DNA of 19,960 nucleotides from DATKMP01 sp035541775. GTDB taxonomy: Bacteria; Bacteroidota; Ignavibacteria; UBA10030. The stretch covers positions 1-19,960 of the forward strand of contig DATKMP010000133.1 in NCBI GenBank assembly GCA_035541775.1, written 5' to 3'. The notes under the pieces are model-generated. The model saw only the letters and a program-made list of their open reading frames with translations. It had not been told where the DNA came from and did no database searches. The position numbers and the translations under genes were made by a program. Within the stretch, counting starts at the first letter, position 1. Each line of letters opens with the position of its first letter. This document shows, one piece after another, positions 15,297 through 19,960 of the stretch.

Positions 15297-15387
15297 CTAC
15301 GAAAAATTCTGAACGGTTCTATCCATCACATTAGTCAAATCATCGATGGCTGTATTAAAAAACGCCTAATTTTTCTCCATTTTCGCC

Positions 15388-15690
15388 ATTGTTTCACTCC
15401 AATCTGTCATTGTTTATTCATCTACTGTCATTGTTTCAGGCCGGTATGAAATTGCTTCAGTCCGTTTTCTCATTGTTTCCATACCCTGCCGGCATTGCTT
15501 TGTACCGGTAAGGCATTGCTTCGGTCGGCGGTGCCAATGTTTCTTCCGATTTTGTCATTGTTTCAAAGGAAGGCGCCATTGTTTCCACCGGATTTGTAAA
15601 TGCTTCAAACTTTTTCCAAAATGCTTCACACGGTATCGTCAATGTTTGACATGGAAATGCAATTGCTTTCATGTGCGGCAGTATTGTTTC
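15388..15690 (-). repeat. Array of fifteen ~21-base tandem units
   Basis: The plus-strand core ATTGTTTC (variants ATTGCTTC, AATGTTTC, AATGCTTC) starts at 15388, 15409, 15430, 15451, 15472, 15494, 15515, 15536, 15557, 15578, 15599, 15620, 15641, 15662 and 15683. Every step is 21 bases except one of 22. The 12-13 bases between cores differ from unit to unit. On the minus strand each core reads Glu-Thr/Ala-hydrophobic. Confidence 0.85.
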
Positions 15691-15765
15691 TTGTGGAGAA
15701 TACAAGGAGGGAAAAGAAAAATGGAAAGTTTGCTTCTGAGCAAAAATGTTCCAGCTTGTCCCCAC
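15388..15765 (-). pseudogene. Possible broken heptapeptide-repeat protein gene
   Basis: From a GTG at 15765 a frame stays open to 15457 and reads into ten heptads: ETILPHM, KAIAFPC, QTLTIPC, EAFWKKF, EAFTNPV, ETMAPSF, ETMTKSE, ETLAPPT, EAMPYRY, KAMPAGY. One 22-base unit then shifts the frame. In the new frame the heptads continue (ETMRKRT, EAISYRP, ETMTVDE), reach a TAA at 15416-15414 where Glu is expected, and resume (TMTDWS, ETMAKME). The third heptad position is always hydrophobic (Met, Leu, Ile, Phe) although its codon changes, which suggests past selection on protein. There is no clear start signal beyond AGGA near the GTG. It could instead be a noncoding minisatellite. Confidence 0.35.
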
Positions 15766-15865
15766 TTTGTCCTGCGCCCGATGAAAAAATTTGATCGATG
15801 GATTTCGATTTTATTAACCGGCAGCGAGATAAAAAAACATTCTGCAAAAAATATTTCCGCCGGTA

Positions 15866-17722
15866 TTACACTGCTGCGGAATTTTTTTGCACTGCTGCAA
15901 CTTCATCGGCAAAAAGAACGCGATGGCTGCGTGCAACTGCAATCCATCGCGGTACAGCATCGAACAACACCACAATCAAACTTATCATAATAATGAAGGT
16001 GAGAAGAAGATTGATGGAACCTTGCAGAAGCGCTGCCGAATTGAATAACTGCGGGATGTAAATGTTGAAAATATTTTCCGCTCCCGCCGTGAGTGTAGTG
16101 ACGGCAAGAAAGACTAACGGCACAATCGTGACCCATGCATAACGTGCGCGCCCGCGATTGACGATGAACGACGTGCCGACCACCAATGCGACAGCGGCGA
16201 GCAATTGATTTGCCGTTCCGAACATCGGCCAGATGGTGGCAACACTGCCGGAGTAAATAAAATAGCCCCATGCGAGAACCATCAGCGCGCTGGTGAGCAG
16301 ATTGCCCGGCAGCCACGTGGTGTTGGCGAACGGTTTATAAATTTTTCCGAACGATTCCTGCAAAACGAACCTGCCGATGCGCGTGCCCGCATCGATGGTT
16401 GTGAGAATGAACAGCGCTTCGAACATAATGGCGAAGTGATACCAGTACGACATCAAGCTTGACAAACCGGGAATGCTGGAAAATACCTGCGCCATTCCGA
16501 CGGCTAACGACACCGCACCGCCTGTGCGCCCGATAATTTTTTCTCCCACTTCCTGCGAGAGCCATGCAATGTTGGAATCCATAAACCCCATAGCATGCAA
16601 TTGTGGAACGAGTGCTTGAAATTTAGCTGCGGGAACGTTGATGAGAAAATAATCATACGGCAGCAGACTGCATGCGGCAATCAACGCAAGCACGCTGACG
16701 ATTCCTTCCGAGAGCATGGCGCCGACAGTAATGAATTTAATTTGCGATTCCTGCATCAGCATCTTGGGCGTGGTGCCGGAACTGACGAGCGAATGGAATC
16801 CCGACACGGCGCCGCATGCAATGGTGATGAACAGGTATGGAAACAAGGTGCCGGGAATAATCGGGCCACCGCCGTGAACGAACGGAGTGAACGCAGGCAT
16901 TTTTAATGCCGGCGCAACGATCACGATGCCCGCCGCCAGCAATCCGATGACACCAAGTTTCATAATGGAGCTGAGATAATCGCGCGGCGAGAGCAGCAGC
17001 CACACCGGCAGTACCGAAGCGCAAAAGCCGTACAGCATTAAACAGATGGTCAGCGTTTTATGATCCAGCGTAAACCACGGCGCAATCGGAGATGCGGGAA
17101 CATATTTGCCGTACGCAACGGCAAGTGTTAATAAAATAATTCCGGCAATCGTTGCTTCTGCCACTTTCCCCTTCCGGATTTTAAACATCCACAATCCCAT
17201 GGCAACGGCAATCGGAATCGTGGACGCAATCGTGAAAACTCCCCATGAACTTTCTGTCAATGCATTGACGACGACCAATCCCAATCCCGCCATCGCAACG
17301 ATTAAAATAATGACGATGGCAATCGAAGCCGTGACACCGCTGAGATTGCTGATTTCTGCTTTGGCAATTTCCGCAAGCGATTTTCCTTCGTGCCGGATGG
17401 AAGTGACAAGAATGATCATATCGTGCACTGCGCCAGCCATGACTGCGCCGACAACCATCCAGACAAAGCCGGGAAAATAACCGAACTGTGCAGCAAGCAC
17501 CGGGCCAACCAACGGGCCTGCACCTGCAATGGCGGCAAAGTGATGACCGAAGAGAATCCACTTGTTCATAGGGTAATAATTCTGGCCATCGTACAACCGG
17601 TGGGATGGCGTAACGCGTGTATCGTTAATAACAGCGACTTTTGCTGCGATGAAACTGAAATAAAACCGGTACGCAAGAGCGAACACGGCGAGGGCAGCAA
17701 TTAATAACGGCATAGCATTCAT
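15866..17722 (-). CDS. cstA: Carbon starvation protein CstA family transporter
   Basis: CstA/BtsT proteins are inner-membrane permeases; the studied E. coli members take up pyruvate (and CstA peptides) when carbon is scarce. The 618-residue product is polytopic throughout. Family marks include RLYDGQNYYPMNKWILFGHHFAAIAGAGPLVGPVLAAQ near the N-terminus, AVHDMIILVTSIRHEGKSLAEIA, SGFHSLVSSGTTPKML, TTIDAGTRIGRFVLQE and FGTANQLLAAVAL. It is shorter than E. coli CstA (701) but has no gap in the core. The ATG at 17722 is chosen because GGAG lies 6 bases upstream; the GTG at 17734 lies upstream of that site. A palindrome in the promoter suggests control by a dimeric regulator. Confidence 0.95.
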   Translation of the reverse strand: MNAMPLLIAALAVFALAYRFYFSFIAAKVAVINDTRVTPSHRLYDGQNYYPMNKWILFGHHFAAIAGAGPLVGPVLAAQFGYFPGFVWMVVGAVMAGAVHDMIILVTSIRHEGKSLAEIAKAEISNLSGVTASIAIVIILIVAMAGLGLVVVNALTESSWGVFTIASTIPIAVAMGLWMFKIRKGKVAEATIAGIILLTLAVAYGKYVPASPIAPWFTLDHKTLTICLMLYGFCASVLPVWLLLSPRDYLSSIMKLGVIGLLAAGIVIVAPALKMPAFTPFVHGGGPIIPGTLFPYLFITIACGAVSGFHSLVSSGTTPKMLMQESQIKFITVGAMLSEGIVSVLALIAACSLLPYDYFLINVPAAKFQALVPQLHAMGFMDSNIAWLSQEVGEKIIGRTGGAVSLAVGMAQVFSSIPGLSSLMSYWYHFAIMFEALFILTTIDAGTRIGRFVLQESFGKIYKPFANTTWLPGNLLTSALMVLAWGYFIYSGSVATIWPMFGTANQLLAAVALVVGTSFIVNRGRARYAWVTIVPLVFLAVTTLTAGAENIFNIYIPQLFNSAALLQGSINLLLTFIIMISLIVVLFDAVPRWIAVARSHRVLFADEVAAVQKNSAAV

Positions 17723-17744
17723 CGAAAGCTCCACACTTTACTTA

Positions 17745-17773
17745 CGTATATTTTAAAAATATACACAGAACAA
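17745..17773 (-). promoter_or_regulatory. cstA promoter with overlapping palindromic operator
   Basis: On the minus strand TTGTTC (17773-17768) and TATACG (17750-17745) are 17 bases apart. Between and over the -10 lies a perfect 19-base palindrome (17746-17764: GTATATTTT, central A, AAAATATAC). The overlap with the -10 element fits a repressor site, but an AT-rich palindrome can also arise by chance. Confidence 0.45.
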
Positions 17774-17873
17774 AGGAGAGCTTCAAATGAAGAAGGGAGA
17801 AGAATGAATCGCACGTCTCGTGACTCAAACTAAAAAGATATCATTCCTGCACTAACGTGAATTGAACTCTATG

Positions 17874-19960
17874 TTATTTCACAAGCAGCAATTTTTTCGT
17901 TTCCGAATAACCTCCGGTTTGCAATTGATAAAAGTACACGCCGCTCGGTAATTTGCTTGCATCGAATATAACGTGATATGTGCCTGCTGCTTTTGTTTCA
18001 TTCACAAGTGTTGCGACTTCTCTTCCCAGAATATCGTACACTTTTATAGATGTACGGCCATACGTCCCTGCCGAATACCTTATGGTCGTCGTCGGATTAA
18101 AGGGATTGGGATAGTTCTGTAAAAGTGAAAATGTTGTCGGTGGCTGATTCTCAGTCCCCTTTACAGCGGTAACCATCTCAGATATAGATCGTCTCCAGGT
18201 ACCGCTCCCATACGTTCCCGCAAAAAGATCCGTCTCGCTCACTGCAAGCGAACTGATGTTCGTGTTCGTCAGACCCGTATTGACTGATGCCCAGTTTGCA
18301 CCATGATCGGTAGAGAGGAAGATACCGCCATTCGACACGGCAGAATAAATAGTCCCTGCAAAAAGATTCTCTCCGCTGATTGCGAGACATGAAACATTCG
18401 CATTCGTCAAGCCGGTTACATGCCAGCTTGTGCCGTTGTCCGTGGAAAGAAAAACACCGCCGCCGGCCCCAGCAAAAAGGTTCGTGCCATCGACGAGAAG
18501 AGAAAAGACTATATTGGTAGAGAGATCGCTGCTTGGTAACGTCCAGCTTGTTCCGTTATTTGTTGAACGAAACACTCCGCCATTTTGAGTTCCAGCAAAA
18601 ATTGTTGCCGTACCATTACCGTTGGAAGAAGCCGCGAGCGAATATATCCAGGTGTTCGTTAATCCTGAATTGACAGATATCCAACTTGTTCCGTTGTTAG
18701 TCGAAAGAAACACACCATGACCGGTTTGTCCGTCTCCTGCGAAGATATTGGATCCAGAAACTGTAAAACAAGTAACATTGGCATTCGTCAATCCAGAATC
18801 TAATAAAGTCCAATTGATTCCGTTGTTCGTTGAACGAAGGATGCCTGTGGAAAATTTTAATCCGGCAAAGAGATTTGTACCGGACATCGCAAAAGAAGAA
18901 ATATAGGGGATTGTTGATGTGGCCGCAGTCCAACTGATGCCGTTATTCGTCGAGAGGAGAATCCCATTATCGCCTGCATAGAGATTCGAATTGAAAAATG
19001 CAAGAGCAGAAATAGAAGTGTTTATAATTCCGTTATTAGCCGCACTCCAACTTTCACCATTGTTTGTTGAGAAGAAAATACCGTTATCCGTTCCAACAAA
19101 CAGATTTGCACCTTTCACTGTAAATGTATAAATATTCGTGTCTGTCAATCCGGAGTTCATTTGAACCCAACTGGTGCCGTTGTTCGTCGAACGAAATACA
19201 CCGCTGGAAGTGCCTGCAAAGAGGTTCGCGTCTTTCACTGCAATGGTGGAAACAGGTTTATTGGGCAAGCCGCTCTTAACCGGTGCCCAACTGATACCAT
19301 TGTTCGTCGAGAGAAAGATACCGCCGCCCGGCTGTGCGCTTTGACCGACTGGAACAGTGACAGGAAGAATCGTGCCGGCAAAAATATTTGTGCCCGATAT
19401 GGCAAGGCACTCGACAACATTGCCCGCCAATCCGGAATCTGTCGTCATCCAGCTTGTCCCGTTGTCAGTTGATCGTGAAACATTCCATCCGGAGGAGACA
19501 AAGAGATTCGTGCCTTGAACAGCAATGGCGGTGACGCTGGTGTTTGGCATAATCGTACTCCAGCTTGTTCCTTTGTTGGTCGAAAGATAAAGTCCAAATG
19601 GGTTACCGGCATAAAAATTTGTACCGCTAACAACAAGTGAAGTAACGCCATACGGTGAAAAGCCGCTCGATGTCCAGCTCGAGCCATTATTAGTCGATAT
19701 AAAAAAACCGCCATAGTAAGGCCCGCTAGCGCCTGCAAAGAGATTCGTACCATCCGATGCAAGAGCATAAATATTTGTATTGATTATTCCGCCTTTAACT
19801 GCATTCCAGCTTTGGCCGTTGTCTGTCGATACAAAAACACCGCCGCTATAAGTCCCGGCAAAGATTATGGTGCTATCAACAGCAAAACAAGTAATCTTAC
19901 CACCAAAGGGTCCATTCGTTTGAACCCATTGTGCAGGCGAATAAAAAAATAAACATAGTT
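17874..19960 (-). CDS. Secreted multi-blade beta-propeller protein with T9SS sorting domain (5' end beyond window)
   Basis: The frame is open from the stop at 17874 to the right edge, about 694 residues. The first visible residues, LCLFFYSPAQWVQTNGPFGG, look like the end of a signal peptide, so only a few codons are missing; the ATG at 19550 is internal. Thirteen repeats of about 40 residues follow, each with a BNR/Ycf48-like STNNGxSW core and a xGTNLFAG strand, the sort found in sialidase and photosystem-assembly propellers. A fourteenth, incomplete one (TWRRS) can close with the N-terminal half-repeat. The C-terminal 80 residues (FSLLQNYPNPFNPTTTIRYS to KKLLLVK) are a type A sorting domain for type IX secretion. 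It should be exported and probably surface-attached or released. No catalytic motif is visible; a binding or adhesion role is a guess. Confidence 0.93.
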   Translation of the reverse strand, partial: LCLFFYSPAQWVQTNGPFGGKITCFAVDSTIIFAGTYSGGVFVSTDNGQSWNAVKGGIINTNIYALASDGTNLFAGASGPYYGGFFISTNNGSSWTSSGFSPYGVTSLVVSGTNFYAGNPFGLYLSTNKGTSWSTIMPNTSVTAIAVQGTNLFVSSGWNVSRSTDNGTSWMTTDSGLAGNVVECLAISGTNIFAGTILPVTVPVGQSAQPGGGIFLSTNNGISWAPVKSGLPNKPVSTIAVKDANLFAGTSSGVFRSTNNGTSWVQMNSGLTDTNIYTFTVKGANLFVGTDNGIFFSTNNGESWSAANNGIINTSISALAFFNSNLYAGDNGILLSTNNGISWTAATSTIPYISSFAMSGTNLFAGLKFSTGILRSTNNGINWTLLDSGLTNANVTCFTVSGSNIFAGDGQTGHGVFLSTNNGTSWISVNSGLTNTWIYSLAASSNGNGTATIFAGTQNGGVFRSTNNGTSWTLPSSDLSTNIVFSLLVDGTNLFAGAGGGVFLSTDNGTSWHVTGLTNANVSCLAISGENLFAGTIYSAVSNGGIFLSTDHGANWASVNTGLTNTNISSLAVSETDLFAGTYGSGTWRRSISEMVTAVKGTENQPPTTFSLLQNYPNPFNPTTTIRYSAGTYGRTSIKVYDILGREVATLVNETKAAGTYHVIFDASKLPSGVYFYQLQTGGYSETKKLLLVK

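Noticed and set aside
15240..15449. Plus-strand small protein over the repeats
   Set aside because: It is only the reverse reading of the 21-base array (CHC and HCF runs) and has no ribosome-binding site.
15388..15690. CRISPR array
   Set aside because: The regular core is only 8-9 bases with 12-13-base gaps, much shorter than CRISPR repeats and spacers, and no cas genes are present.
15828..15866. Terminator after cstA
   Set aside because: ACCGGC and GCCGGT just after the stop can pair, but the loop is about 40 bases and there is no T run directly after the stem.
17772..17833. Mini reading frames on the plus strand (6 and 9 codons) behind AAAGGAG
   Set aside because: The first has a good ribosome-binding site (17772-17778, ATG at 17787) but both are tiny, lead to no gene, and lie opposite the cstA promoter; probably chance.

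Overview
The window looks like a chromosomal segment of a Bacteroidota/Ignavibacteriota/Chlorobiota-type bacterium (FCB group). Three things point there. A secreted repeat protein ends in a type IX secretion sorting domain with the NYPNPFNP signature. The ATP synthase genes atpD and atpC form their own small unit, as described for green sulfur bacteria. Candidate promoters repeatedly show a TTG-N20-TA spacing. Most genes carry standard housekeeping functions and lie on the minus strand; the assignment to a phylum is an inference from these traits.

Region 1 (1-5200, minus strand) is a tight operon read purF, pgsA, ftsY, mutL and then a UbiA-family membrane prenyltransferase cut by the window edge. 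Region 2 (5200-6840) holds two single lipoprotein genes: a DUF3332 protein with a clear terminator, and a lytic transglycosylase with a convincing promoter. Region 3 (6837-10720) is an envelope-centred minus-strand run: alr, an unrecognised protein, a mannose-1-phosphate guanylyltransferase, an RlpA-like lipoprotein and a small DUF167/YggU protein, with overlaps or very short gaps. Region 4 (10690-13270) holds atpD-atpC, closed by a strong hairpin terminator, and mntP (manganese efflux).

Region 5 (13300-14905, plus strand) is the only plus-strand unit: a xylose-isomerase-like TIM-barrel protein and an isochorismatase-fold hydrolase that lacks the usual nucleophilic cysteine. Region 6 (14906-15865) lies between convergent genes and has no convincing intact gene. 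It packs several inverted repeats, including a ~128-base imperfect palindrome and a perfect 20-base palindrome, and an array of fifteen ~21-base units that reads on the minus strand as a heptapeptide repeat broken by a frameshift and a stop. Region 7 (15866-19960, minus strand) has the carbon-starvation/pyruvate transporter cstA, with a perfect palindrome in its promoter, and the secreted beta-propeller protein, whose start lies just beyond the window.

I did not find a convincing new defence or mobile system. The most unusual material is the repeat-rich intergenic island (15026-15700) and the 14-blade propeller architecture of the secreted protein. There are no rRNA or tRNA genes, CRISPR arrays or transposases that I can support.
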